A stretch of 64,000 bases of DNA from Sambucus nigra (Eukaryota; Streptophyta; Magnoliopsida; Dipsacales; Adoxaceae): assembly GCA_949130495.1 (NCBI GenBank), contig OX422221.1:476737159-476801158 (forward strand), read 5' to 3'. Shown piece by piece: positions 34,845-45,635 of the stretch (position 1 is the first letter of the stretch; each line of letters begins with the position of its first letter). Under the pieces are notes generated by a model. That model made no database searches. It had not been told where the DNA came from and worked only from the letters and a program-made list of their open reading frames with translations. The position numbers and the translations under genes are program-made.

Positions 34845-35680
34845 TGATAGTACAACTAAATAATTGTGTAGGAGCTTAACCTAGAAGAACCTCAAGTGTG
34901 CAACAATGGTGAAAACATAGCAATGTAAATGAAGCAGGAGGTCAGGCAAAGAGGAGAAAGATAAAAATGTAAGTGGTTCAAGCTATTTAGGCCTACTTCA
35001 CTGTATGTGTGTGTGTGTGAGAATATATTTCACTATGAGAATGGCTCTAAAGGCCCTGTGATATAAAGCACTCAACTTTCTCTCTCTACGGTGTAATTTA
35101 GCAGGGTATTGGATAGGGTTTCTAATTATCGATAATTCTTAAGGTAGAATGAGGCAAGTATATATAGTGCTGGGGTGGTATATTGTGCACCACATGCATG
35201 GACCAGGCATGTGCAGTTTACGTTAACCAATGAGTAATAGCCACCTGTCACCTAAAAAAATGGATCATAATGACAAATATTCCTCCCATGTGCACATGTG
35301 ATACAATTATAACTTCTTGTCCACGTGGGATGATGATGTTGTAGCTTTGCCTTGCATATGGCACAGTGTTCGTCCAGGTGGGTCTCGACTCGGCTAAGTA
35401 TGAGACCCACAAGGTCTTCTTCAAGCATAGTCCGGAGAGGATGGTCTCAGCTTAGTAAACATTAGGCTGAGATAATGTCTCAGATGTCCTATGTGAAGAC
35501 GAGATGTAACGAAGGAGAAGGTAAATGGAAGAAGGTCTCAGCCAAAAATAATTGGACGAGGCATAAGCAGTTGAGTGTGGGATCCTCTTGTAAGCTTACT
35601 TTACTAGGTCAACTGGGTCGAATATGAACTGGGCCCAAATGAGTCGTTTGACCTGCACATACTGGGGTTAAACATCTGCA
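34845..35680 (-). mobile_element. 5' LTR of T2 (about 0.84 kb)
   Basis: Non-coding stretch between the PBS and the point where plus-strand T3 coding sequence begins. It has a short GT microsatellite at about 35005-35022. The right border is approximate (near CATCTGCA, 35674). The minus strand has a TATATATA box at 35158-35167, giving a start site near 35130. Confidence 0.5.
35158..35167 (-). promoter_or_regulatory. Predicted TATA box in T2 LTR
   Basis: CTATATATAC on the minus strand about 500 bases into the LTR. Based on sequence pattern only. Confidence 0.4.
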
Positions 35681-37200
35681 TGATCCACCACTAAGTCAAG
35701 TTGTCTAACCCATCTAAGAAGGTCATCTCTACTGAAACACGTTTCCTCAACTAGCATGCCATTCGAGTTCATCCTGATCAAGTCAACCTTAGCCCTACCA
35801 TCGATTCTCTCTAAGAGATCCCTGAACCCACTACTTTCTCTCTTGTCTCTGATATCATTATAAATGAGGCATCCTTTGATGTGGTCCTCACTGCTGTATT
35901 TCCTGAAAACTCTTTTAATGGAATAAATGAGAATTTATAGTATCTTGTTGTGCCTTACATTAGTTATCTTGATTCTAATCAAATTCTTAATAAATATGAC
36001 TTAGTAAATTATCAATTCTTAATCGATCTCAAATGGGGAAAAATAAATAACATAACAGCATTCAAACTAATGATGATGAGACTGTTATAATTGTTTTCTA
36101 TTCTATTAGCCGTATGTGTGAGATTAGGATAGGTTCCATCCTCGATGAGCATGATCGGTCGTAATTTGAATAGCTTCTGAAAGAGTTCATGGATATCTTT
36201 ACATGACCCTATGATGACATGCCCAATATTGACCCATAGATAGCTCGGCATGAGATCCTTACCTTTCCATAGAGCAAGTCCGTCAAGAAAAAATTGAGGA
36301 AGCTTCGAATAGAACGGTCCCTCAAGGTAAAATAAAAGTGGTGAAACAATTAAATATACACTTCATTTGCAAGGTTGAATACCCTCCGTGCCTTGTAAAC
36401 ACTATACTCATGCCAAAATTAGGAAGGAGAGTTTGCATGTGCGTCGACTATTGAGATCTTAAAAAGGCATCATCAAAAGATGATTACCCATTGACCAATA
36501 TTGACATCATCATAATTAGAACATCCAATTATGCCCTAAATTAATTTATCGAAGGTTTTTTCGATTATAATCAAATTAAGATGCATCCTGACCACCAAGA
36601 GAAGATTGCCTCCATCAATATATCGGGAACCTTTTGTTACATAGTCATGCCATTTGGGCTCAAGAATTCTAGGACTGCCTACCAAAGGGCCTATTATGAC
36701 CTTATCTATAAATATGTCAAGGTCTATGTACAACATGATTATCAAGTCCAAGACTCAGGAAGGTCATATTCATATCTTGAGGAAATTCTTTGAGTGACTG
36801 CAATAGTACTAGATGCATCTCAACCTGTAGAAATTTGTTTTCAGCAACACCAAAGGAAAGATCCTTGAGTTCATGATCACTGAAAAGGGGATTGATGAAG
36901 ACCCCGCTTAACTGAAATTCATACTCGAGATGATATTACCCCAAATGAAGAAATAAGTTTGTGGATTCCTAGGTAAGCTATTATACATCAATAGGTGCAT
37001 CAACCAAAAGATCTCTATCTCCAAACCCATTTTCAAAATCCTTCGAAATGATTCAACCAATGTATGGAATGAGGCATGGTAACAAGACTTCGATCAAATC
37101 AAATGATACCTCACTCGACCTCCGGTGCTCATGCCTCCATAGCAAGATTTCCCCCTCCACCTATAGTTGATTGTCATCGAAACTATAACAAGGGTTTTAC
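35681..37200 (+). pseudogene. T3 linker and reverse transcriptase, broken
   Basis: 35740-36250 is a decayed protease-RT linker (a DDMPNIDP-like stretch near 36210). RT pieces are PKLGRRVCMCVDY at about 36413, then DYNQIKMHPDHQEKIASI, a FCYIVMPFGLKNSRTAYQRA stretch at 36581-36720, and a destroyed catalytic region where YVDD is expected (YVQHDYQVQDSG). After that the thumb and connection are decayed. Several stops and frame changes. Confidence 0.75.
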
Positions 37201-38230
37201 TGGCTCAATACATTAAGGAAACTTATAAAGAGATAGAAATTTACCAGGATATTCGAAAGCTAGCTAGGTATAAATTTAACTACACTGCATTGGAGAAGGC
37301 GTGTGTGCCCTAGTCTGGGTCATGCAGAAACTACGACACTACATGTTTGCATTTCCCATCAAAATAGTGTCCCGAATGGATCCTATAAAATACCTACAAG
37401 AAAAGACCACTATGTCTATCTACATTTCTTGTTGGATGATTTTATTGTCCGAGTTTGACATTATTTACGTTACGCAGAAAGCTACGAAAGGGAGAGCCAT
37501 CTCCGATTATCTTGTCTACCACTCGATGGAGGGAACTAAAGTTTGGATCTCCAAACTCCCAAATGAAGACATCCTTTGCACCCCTTACAAGCGCCTCAAG
37601 TGGCATATGTTTTACGATGCTGCCAATAATAAAGGTTATAGTATTAGGATACTCCCAATTTCTCTCGTTTGCACTCACACCCCCATTTACATTAAGTTGG
37701 ATTTCCCTTGCATTAATAATATGAAAGAATGTGATGTATGAAACATAAGGCTTAAGATCGCCCTTGAGAAAGGAATCAAATGCATGGACGTCTATGGAGA
37801 CTTAACCCTCATTGTCGGGAAAATCATTAAGAAATGGAAAGTCAAAGATAAGAAGCTCCTACCGTTCCATACCCATCTAGAAGAGCTTGCCTCCCTAGTC
37901 AAAGATGTCGCTTTCCATTTCCTTCCTCTCTAAAAAAATGCTAGACGACGCACTAGAAAACTTGGACACTATGGTGGACATGCCTGAGGGAAAAATAATG
38001 GCCCCCTTTCTGGTTCAAAAATAAGTTGCACCCACCCACTTCTACCACATCAAGATCATTATAGAAGAAGACGCAGATATGGAAGGATTATAGTACTACA
38101 ACATTTGACACCTTCTCAATCATGGTAGGTATCTTTGCAAGCTTCTTGCCCAATGCATCATCTGCGATAAAGCGCTTTTCGAGAGAAACTTTTATGGAAG
38201 CCACTTGCATTGTGAAGCATGCGATTGGAT
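37201..38230 (+). pseudogene. T3 RNase H domains, broken
   Basis: 37301-37741 reads CALVWVMQKLRHYM, then PIKYLQEKTTMS, SEFDIIYVTQKATKGRAISDYL and WHMFYDAANNKGYSI. The first set is the end of the ordinary RNase H. WHMFYDAANNKG is the start of the second, archaeal-like RNase H, confirming Tat. 37742-38230 holds decayed remains of the second domain (a FHTHLEELASL-like piece near 37870). Confidence 0.72.
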
Positions 38231-39350
38231 TGAATATATAATGAGAAAATACATAGTGGGGAGTGTGGGCCCCACATGAAAGACCACATGCTTGCCAAGA
38301 AAATCATCTGTCAAGAATACTATTATACCACAATGGTCAAATACTACACTGCTTATGTTTGGAGATGCCTCAAATGCAAGAAATTTTCCATTCTCTAGCA
38401 CTTGCCTCCTATGGACTTGTGCAATATGACATTTCCCTGGCCCTTATCTACATGGGGCATAAACATCATAGGTAAAGTCACTTCAAAATCTTCAAATGGG
38501 CATGAATTCATCGTGGTCACCCTTGACTACTTCATGAAATCGGTCAAAGCTGAGTTATATGCGGTATTGAATGAAAAGAAAGTAAACAAGTTCTTCAGAA
38601 AGAATACTATTTGTGTTATGGAGTTCTCCATGAGTTGGTAATAGATAATGGATGTCACAAACTTAGTCAACAAATATGGAATTCAAAGACACAAATCTTC
38701 TCCTTACCAACCACAAACTAATGGTGTTTTTGAAGCTGTCAAAAGCCTCAAGACCATCATCAGCAAGATGAATGAAAGCTAGAAATACTGGGTCGATCAT
38801 ATTTCGTATACCCTCTGGGGCTACCGTATCTCCATCAAAATCACCCACTGGGGCTACTTCCTATTCTCTGGTATACGGTATGGAAGCAATTCTCCCTATC
38901 AAACTTGAAGTGCCTTCTCTATGGGTTATGCTCGAAAGTAAGATCAGTGAGGAAGATTGGTATCAAATTCACTACGATGAACTATCGCTCCTATATGAAA
39001 AGAGATTAAAAGATCTATACCACATATAAGGGTACCAACTTCGGATTTTGCGATCATTCAACATAAAGGTCAAGGAGCATAATGTCCAAGAATAATATTT
39101 CAACCTTAAAGAAATTATAGAAACCATCTGGAACTTGAGAGGAAAGTTCAAACCTCATTGTAGTGGCCTCTACACTGTCAATAAAACCATGTCTCATGGT
39201 GTTGTTATACTCACAGACCTCGATAAAGAAGAAATGTCGCGTCTACTTAACTTGGACCGTCTAAATTTTTTTTTACCCTCTGAATATTCTCACCATCTTG
39301 TACTCATAAGAAAATCTCTACCTTCCCTTCTACCCAAAACTACGTAGGAC
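38231..39350 (+). pseudogene. T3 integrase, broken
   Basis: The zinc-binding region (38263-38400) is in pieces. The core has PWPLSTWGINIIGKVTSKSSNGHEFIVVTLDYFMKSVKAE at about 38435-38560, with the first catalytic Asp, and a SPYQPQTNG stretch near 38700 in another frame. 38772-39029 has SLVYGMEAILPIKLEVPS. 39135-39347 has RGKFKPHCSGLYTVNK, the GPY-like end. The order and length match a Tat integrase. Confidence 0.78.
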
Positions 39351-39790
39351 CTGATTCTCTCATAAATCCTATTTATAAAAGAAATTACAAATTTTCAAAG
39401 ACATATATGTGGATAGGCAGCCCATAAGACACACATGGGAGCGGTGCTTTCTCTCTCACAAAATGAGATTCTCTTCTCCATCCGAGAATGTTGGTGTCTT
39501 TCATCATTTAAATGAAAAAATGGACTATTTATGCCTTACTTATTAGTAGAGACCGTTCAAAAATAAAATTCATAAAAAACACAACAAAATATGTCAAAAT
39601 CACTACTCTTTAATTTAAAAGTAGGAATATAACTATTACATGTCGTATCAGTGATGGGACTCAAATAAACTACTCCCTTCCAAACCCCCATAAAACATAA
39701 AAACCATGCTATCAAAAGATTCATAAAAAATCCAAATACCTACCAAAACCAAATACAACCTTCCCACAAACTTCTAAAAACCTACATAAA
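39351..39790. other. Convergent spacer after T3 pol
   Basis: A-rich, no ORF of note on either strand. Pol ends to the left and the first antisense gene ends to the right, mirroring the junction in T1. Confidence 0.45.
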
Positions 39791-39799
39791 CTTCTCAAA

Positions 39800-41085
39800 T
39801 CTTGCCTTTAACTACCTGATGAGCCGTCTTCATCATCATTACATGTATTTGGAGGCCCCTAAGAATACCACTTTTGATTATGGATCTAAATTCGCTACAT
39901 GCGGTGATAGGCCTTGATGAGCTTGGATGAAACTGCGACACCCTCTTCATAGGTGTCGAACATTACGAGCCATCTTTTCCTAGTCCTCTCAACTATATTC
40001 TTCTTAAACACCCATTTACACAGCCAGTTCAAATAGTCCCCATATATGAACCCAGCCTCCCCAACATATTATAATGTTCGGGTAGACAGCCAGGGATATT
40101 GCTATAAGGGTCCCAATATCATCCTCAAAGACTCGGTCAAGTCCTCTATAGGAAAAAAGTTTATTATACGACGAGGAATAATTTTCTCCCACCCTACTTA
40201 TCATAGAATCCGTCATGGAAAGTAAAAAGAAGTCTGGTGAAGATCCACTAACCGCATGAACTAGTAGTCCCCTAATTACAAAATAGTCTACAAATTCCCC
40301 TACCACAGTACATACCAGTGAAGGCATTGGGCCCCATACTCTAAAACATAATTAAACAAATTATCTATTTATGGGTTGATGCTGGAGAAAGTCCTAAAAA
40401 ATAAATTGGGAAAACCCTACAGAGGGTACTCGAGAGGGGAAGCCAAGCGCAGTCTCTCGAATAATCATATAAAAAGCATAATAGGGTGCAAGAGGCCACC
40501 CGACCCTCCATATAGGCATCTAGGCCTTTAAAAGTGTCCATTAATACTACCATAGTAAGACTATAGTGACAGGACATCCAAAACGCTATTGTGGCTACCT
40601 AAGGGTCATCAAAGCGCCCATCGCCAATAAAAGCCTAGCGATCAGGCCCATAGCTATTTCACAACCAGAGCTGTTATCAGTAAAATCCTTTCGACATACA
40701 AAATTTATAATTGTCGGGAGGACAATATTCCCTACATTCACCAATGACTGGGCAATTGAAGGGAAGATGTGGATAACCTATGCTAATCATAATCGAGGAG
40801 AACAAGATAAATCTCGCATAACTGCCACTACACTAGGGCTTAAAGCTAGCATCGCAGAAAATTCTTCATAGGTGGGATACACCTCATCTAAGACAAATCA
40901 AAAGTCATGGTCTTTGGGGTACTAGAACTTCACCACTGCTTTCAAAAGACGATTACACCACAAAGAGAACTAGAAGAAATCAAAAATCTTTATAGTTAAC
41001 AATGTATAGGCACATGGACTCTAAATCCTCACGTTAAGCTGAAAAGGTTTCGAACCTTGGAAGAGCTGTTGCAAAAGAAAAATAA
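39800..41085 (-). pseudogene. First antisense gene of T3, remnant
   Basis: Minus-strand coding-like pieces at 40365-40577 and 40016-40327, the latter 103 codons (MPSLVCTVVGEFVDYFVIRG... LLSMTDSMISRVGE...). They are preceded by a leader region with CAACAG near 41070 and a TATA-like box at 41141-41150. I recognise no domain. By position it is one of the antisense accessory ORFs of Tat elements. Stops and frame changes occur between pieces; introns cannot be excluded. Confidence 0.42.
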
Positions 41086-41140
41086 AGTTATAAAGAAGAG
41101 AAAGTGAGATGTGGTGATGAAAACAATCTCCAATATCCCC

Positions 41141-41150
41141 CTTTTATACT
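41141..41150 (-). promoter_or_regulatory. Predicted TATA box of first antisense gene
   Basis: AGTATAAAAG on the minus strand, about 40 bases upstream of a CT-rich leader (CTCACTTTCTCTTC). It would drive leftward transcription against T3 pol. Confidence 0.42.
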
Positions 41151-41939
41151 ATAAAAATCCCCAAAGGATAAACCGATCAAAATGCCACCGGACTTACTGC
41201 TCCAAATGTACCCAGAAGTACACAAGAAGTTCAATAAAAGCTAAGTAAATGTTTTGTACTTGACCTTTATGACGATAGGCGGGATCAGGAGTATGTCGAT
41301 CGACAACTTCTTTTTAGAAAATTCTTCACTTTCCTCTTTTGTATGCATCATTTCCCAAAAAAAACATTTCTTTGAAAAATAAAGCTTCGAGTTATTCCTT
41401 ATTTTTTCTTCTCTACACAACTTTCCAAATAGATTTTTTCTTACTTGTTAAAAATCAATGCTTGAGTCCCTCTTTTATTTATTTTATTTTGCATTACCTT
41501 TATATTAGTAAATAATAAAAAAAAAAACCTCAACAGTGATTAAGACATTAAATCGAGATAACACAAAAAATGCATCTTTCATATTTAACTTGTTCAGAAT
41601 AATTACATCTTTTTACAAGTACAAATAGAAAAAGAAAAAAAATAGATATATTGAGGCATAGCTCGAATCCCTCAAAAACCCTCACCATTAACCACCTCGG
41701 TGAATGTTCTTCCCATGAAAACGAGAAGTGGACCCACTACTCGCGAAACTAAAGCTCTCCTACAACGTGGTCGGTGGTACCAGGGAAGCAATGACCGACT
41801 TCCTCACATGATCCGACACCGATGCCATCCAATCTCGAATATCTAGAAGAAAACATGTTAACATGAGAATAGAATACAAAAAGGAAACTAAATCACTACA
41901 ATCAAAGAAGTCAGTAAAGAGAAGAAGAAAATGAGAGAA
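41151..41939. other. Region between the two antisense genes of T3
   Basis: No gene seen. It holds a TCGATCGA palindrome at about 41297 and A-rich runs. It may include the 3' end of the plant-mobile-domain gene and the promoter of the next one. Confidence 0.35.
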
Positions 41940-43901
41940 GGAAAAAGAGAAAGATGGTCATACTTCTCCCCGGAGCGCCTCCTTGAGAAAACCCATAAGC
42001 CCATATATCGTCGCATGAGGTCAATGAGGCACTGATATCACATCCCCACTACGCATCCGAATGTGATAAGAAGGGCTAGAAATATAAGGAAATGGAACAT
42101 CCTCCACTGCCACTGTCCACCTCCCCATGGGCCATGGGATGAATCCGCTAATATGTTGGTACCCCTCTCCAATTTGTTGTAGGATGAGGCATGTTCTCCA
42201 TTCCATGGATGCACGAAGACATCAACTAATTGGTCGCAAAGTCCAGATAGTTGTAGCCCGCCGTCATTTCAGTAATGTATGTAAGGATCACCACCATTTC
42301 CGTTGCTCTAGCCTCATCAGTCATCTCTTTTCCCACATCATATACTCTAGGGGAACCGATGGTGGGACTTCCACTTCACCCTTAATAGTCTATTGCACCA
42401 CTCTCTGTCTAAGGTAGCAGACCTACCCAAACTCGTGAACTAGCAGCCTCCTCATCTGCACATGCATACCCATAACAATCACAGCTCCCGAAGATAGGCG
42501 GCAAAGGTAGAAGGGCACCTGTTTTTCTAGTAAGAGTTAAAAATCTACCGAGGACCAAAAGTTCTAAATCCAAATAAAAGGTAAGGACATAAAAAAACCC
42601 TAAACTTCTTGCTCGTTAAGGTGTTTAACACTACTCACGCATCCTTTAAAGATAGGGATTAGTTCAAATGCCTATTCTAGTTCCTCAATCTATACATCAT
42701 GCAGAAATCTGCAAGCTCCCTAGCCTTAAAGGAAACCATGTATGCAAAAGGAAACATAAAAATGCCAAAAGAAAGAAAGCAAAAGGACAACAAGAAAATA
42801 AATTAAAAAAACATGTTGTTCCTTATCACCTCATAGATACGCATATGCGAAAGGAAACACCAAAAGGTCAAAAGAAAGAAAGTGAAAATACAATAAGAAA
42901 ATAAAGAGAAATTGAACTTTAAGATTACCTCCAAGAGATATTCGAGTCTTGTAAAAGTTTATCAGCAGCATTGACAAAAGTCATCCAAGGATGCATAAAG
43001 GGATGCCATAATGAATCTACCTCAATCATATAAATGTACCTCCAAAATGATCCTCAAAATGGTAAAAACACAAGTTCATGATATTTCCACCGTAAATCCC
43101 CATAGCAGAAGAAAAAATAAATAAACGGGTTGCCTGGCTCCCCTAGCAGAAGAAAAATTAATAAACAAGTTACTTGCCTCACCTGCTACTCGTCATTCTC
43201 GTCAATCCGTATGGATAGAAAAGACTCTTTCAAAATGGATATTCGAAGAAAATCCTCTGACACGATTTTCTCCCTATATTCCCTAAAATAGCTTACACTG
43301 CCACTTCCATAACTCCCAGAGTGAGATCCACCATAATCTTATGACTTGCGCACTCCAATCTTGTCAGCTGCTGAACATCCACAAGAGTAACTATCATCTC
43401 CTCGACTCTTAAGTGAAATGTGTGGGTCATGTCCTACCATCTCTAACCTAATGCACATAACATTATCGTAGAGCGTGGAATCTCATCCAAAGCCCCTGCC
43501 AATGGGCTAAACCCAGTAGAGTCCATAATCCACCGAACTGCCACTAGAAGATGGACCTAGACCTTCTTCATCCTAGTTGACCCCTGAGACCGAATGCTCA
43601 AAAAGTCTATGTATACTTACACAAAAATCAAGAAAAACCCTTCAGTATCCTAAGTATAAAAGAAAAAAAAGAGAAAATGTAAACCAAAAAGGGCAAGCAC
43701 TACATAGAAATTATGGTTCTTCACCCTCATAGGATGGTGATTTGTTGGCTCCCATTGTACAACCCTATCATCTAGCATTAAAAAAATGTTTTCGTACAGA
43801 TTCTCGTTACTAAAGGCCAGTAATACAACATCTCGCCATTCCAAATCCTCCCAATCATCAATAATCATGAAGTTGTTGTTGTTATCAGAAGTACCCTCCA
43901 T
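41940..43901 (-). pseudogene. Second antisense gene of T3: plant mobile domain protein, broken
   Basis: A minus-strand start codon at 43901 opens an 83-codon frame (MEGTSDNNNNFMIIDDWEDL...). At about 43480-43360 the minus strand reads THTFHLRVEEMIVTLVDVQQ, which matches the core signature of the plant mobile domain (PMD, aminotransferase-like family: ETHTFHLPxGExTxTLxDV). Two TAG stops lie just before it. 42021-42206 gives a C-terminal-like piece (ICGFIPWPMGRW-type, VEDVPFPY). PMD proteins are known passengers of plant transposons. The reading is in pieces; introns or frameshifts separate them. Confidence 0.65.
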
Positions 43902-44419
43902 AAGTTTTTAAGGACAAAATATGATATAAATTAACTTTTAGAGAGAGAAATCAAGAGATTCAATCACTTGAAGTTGCAAAAAAAATTAAGAAAGACGCCC
44001 CTTTTCATAGGAGTCTAAGGGGTATGTCGATCGGTAGTCCCCTAGACTGCCAATCCGCAGTGACCTTTCCCCTTCCCCAAGTATACTTGGAGTCTATGCT
44101 CTATGTCGATGGGAACCATCCCATCCCTTCCTACTAGCATCCCCCTTAAAATTTTGTTTCAAAAATGCTAGAAAATCCAAAAATTGCCTGAAAAATCAGA
44201 AAAATTCCTAAGAAATCCCCGCGATGTCAGGAATGTTATTACTCTAAGAAAAAACCATTTAAGGGCATCAAACCAGTTACATATTCCTCGTTAATCCCCA
44301 GTAGGATCATAAGTAGATTCATTAGCACTCACTCTCATCACTAACATACTCCCCAACGGAACAAAAATTCAAAGTGAACCTACACCCGTGATAATCAATA
44401 TCTTCCCTAACAGAGCCCC
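43902..44419. other. Upstream region of the PMD gene
   Basis: No ORF. It contains two TATGTCGATSGG-like motifs (about 44031 and 44105) resembling one at 41292 upstream of the first antisense gene. No clear TATA box is seen. Confidence 0.3.
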
Positions 44420-44757
44420 AATCAGAAAAAAGATCCCCATACACAAAATCCATAGGTCCCTAGAACCGACCTCGACCCACTAAATTGGTTGTCTTCAAAT
44501 TTACAGGTCTGTGTAATCGACCTCAACTCATGTCATCTTTAATATTTAGGTCCACGTAATTGACCTTGACTCGCTAAATTCATTGTCTTCAATCTTTAGG
44601 TCCACAAAATCGACCTTGCCTCACTAATTTGGTCGGGTTTAATCTTTAGGTTCACTGAACCTACCTCACACACTGAATTGATTATCTAAAATCTTTAGGC
44701 CCATAGAATCGACCTCGACCCACTGAATTGGTCGTCTTTAACCCCTTAAGTTCGTAA
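44420..44757. repeat. Tandem array, about six copies of a 50-bp unit
   Basis: Units centre on ATCGACCTCGACCCACT, then GAATTGGTCGTCTT, then AATCTTTAGGTCCA. Copies begin near 44465, 44516, 44559, 44609, 44659 and 44708, with about 70-80% identity by eye. It is unrelated in sequence to the array at 2941-3250 but has a similar place near the 3' end of a Tat element. Confidence 0.82.
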
Positions 44758-44764
44758 AACCATC

Positions 44765-45113
44765 CCTCACATCTCATCTAACAGTGCACACCTAATCCAT
44801 GTATTTTAAACACCCTAGTTACGCTACCCAGCTTGACTAGAGTCTCACCGAACTTCTAAATAACCAGACGCTATCTCATGCCCCTCGTATATAAAATTCT
44901 AAGCTTTCGCCCGAGCACATGCATCATAAATTCTCACTTATAATTTATACGTTCCTTATGAATAACTATCATTAGTTATTATAGACTACTCACATTGTAG
45001 TGTTATTAGTCTCGTATATAATATTCTCATCTTTATATATGTATATCATATTTTATTTTGGATTTTATTCTCTCAGATGTAACAATTTACTTCTCACTTT
45101 ATTCTTTATTTTT

Positions 45114-45123
<10 letters not shown>
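44765..45123 (-). mobile_element. Possible left part of Tekay-like LTR D
   Basis: A CATCTCATCTAACAGTGCAC block resembles the CTCGTCTAACTGTGCACTCC block of LTR B and a block in E, in the same orientation as D to the right. If correct, the MITE and Athila-type solo LTR at 45124-47376 are insertions within D. The true left end is not found. Confidence 0.35.

Positions 45124-45159
<36 letters not shown>
45124..45159. repeat. (TA)n microsatellite
   Basis: About 18 TA units, directly left of the foldback element. Confidence 0.95.
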
Positions 45160-45160
<1 letters not shown>

Positions 45161-45164
<4 letters not shown>

Positions 45165-45527
45165 AGGATCTCATGCATGCCCAGTTTGCATACCCTCCGT
45201 GCGGACCCTTTTTTCAAAATAGTAAAAAAAATTGGGGTGATTTTTTTTTATGATTTTTAAACATATCAGTATGACCATGAAAAAAAGCTCAAAATTCTAT
45301 TTTAAAAAAATTGGTCAAACTTTGTAAGTTTTTAAGATGTTAAAAACTGAAAATGTTTGACCAATTTTTTAAAATAGCAAAAAAATCATTTTGAGTTGAA
45401 TTTTTTTTATGGTCCTACTGAAATGTTTAAAAACCATAAAAAAAACTAACTCAAAAATATTTTTTATTTTATCAAAAATGTTTCGCGCCAGTGGTTTGCA
45501 AACTGGGGTATGCATGAGAACCTCTCT
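45161..45527. mobile_element. Foldback MITE-like element (about 367 bp)
   Basis: The two ends are inverted copies: TCTCATGCATGCCCAGTTTG on the left, and on the right the reverse complement of TCTCATGCATACCCCAGTTT. The arms continue as imperfect inverted repeats to the centre, where ATTGGTCAAAC and GTTTGACCAAT pair across about 33 bases (45310-45366). No ORF. It lies between TA-rich tracts, so a TA target duplication is possible but cannot be proved. I cannot place the family. Confidence 0.72.
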
Positions 45528-45542
45528 CTCTCTCTCTCTCTC

Positions 45543-45633
<91 letters not shown>
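45522..45633. repeat. (TC)n(TA)n compound microsatellite
   Basis: TC repeats to 45545 and TA repeats to 45633. The TYR-ILE ORFs predicted here are artefacts. Confidence 0.95.

Positions 45634-45635
<2 letters not shown>

Larger units (their letters stand above)
31923..35680 (-). mobile_element. Tat-lineage Gypsy element T2, 5' portion
   Basis: Minus-strand linker, protease, gag, PBS and 5' LTR. The pol half is missing because the Copia element sits at 31922; it should lie beyond the left end of that element. The right LTR border meets Tat pol of opposite orientation (T3), so T2 probably inserted into T3. Confidence 0.72.
35681..44450 (+). mobile_element. Tat-lineage Gypsy element T3, 3' portion
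   Basis: Plus-strand pol (linker, RT, RNase H domains, integrase) from 35681 to about 39350, followed by two leftward antisense genes. Gag, protease and 5' LTR are missing on the left, where T2 sits. The 3' LTR is not recognised. The layout repeats that of T1: pol and antisense ORFs converge. Confidence 0.72.

Noticed and set aside
45485..45500. TTTCGCGCCAGTGG resembling the Athila PBS
   Set aside because: Only about 8 bases match, it lies in the arm of the foldback element, and no LTR end adjoins it in the right place.
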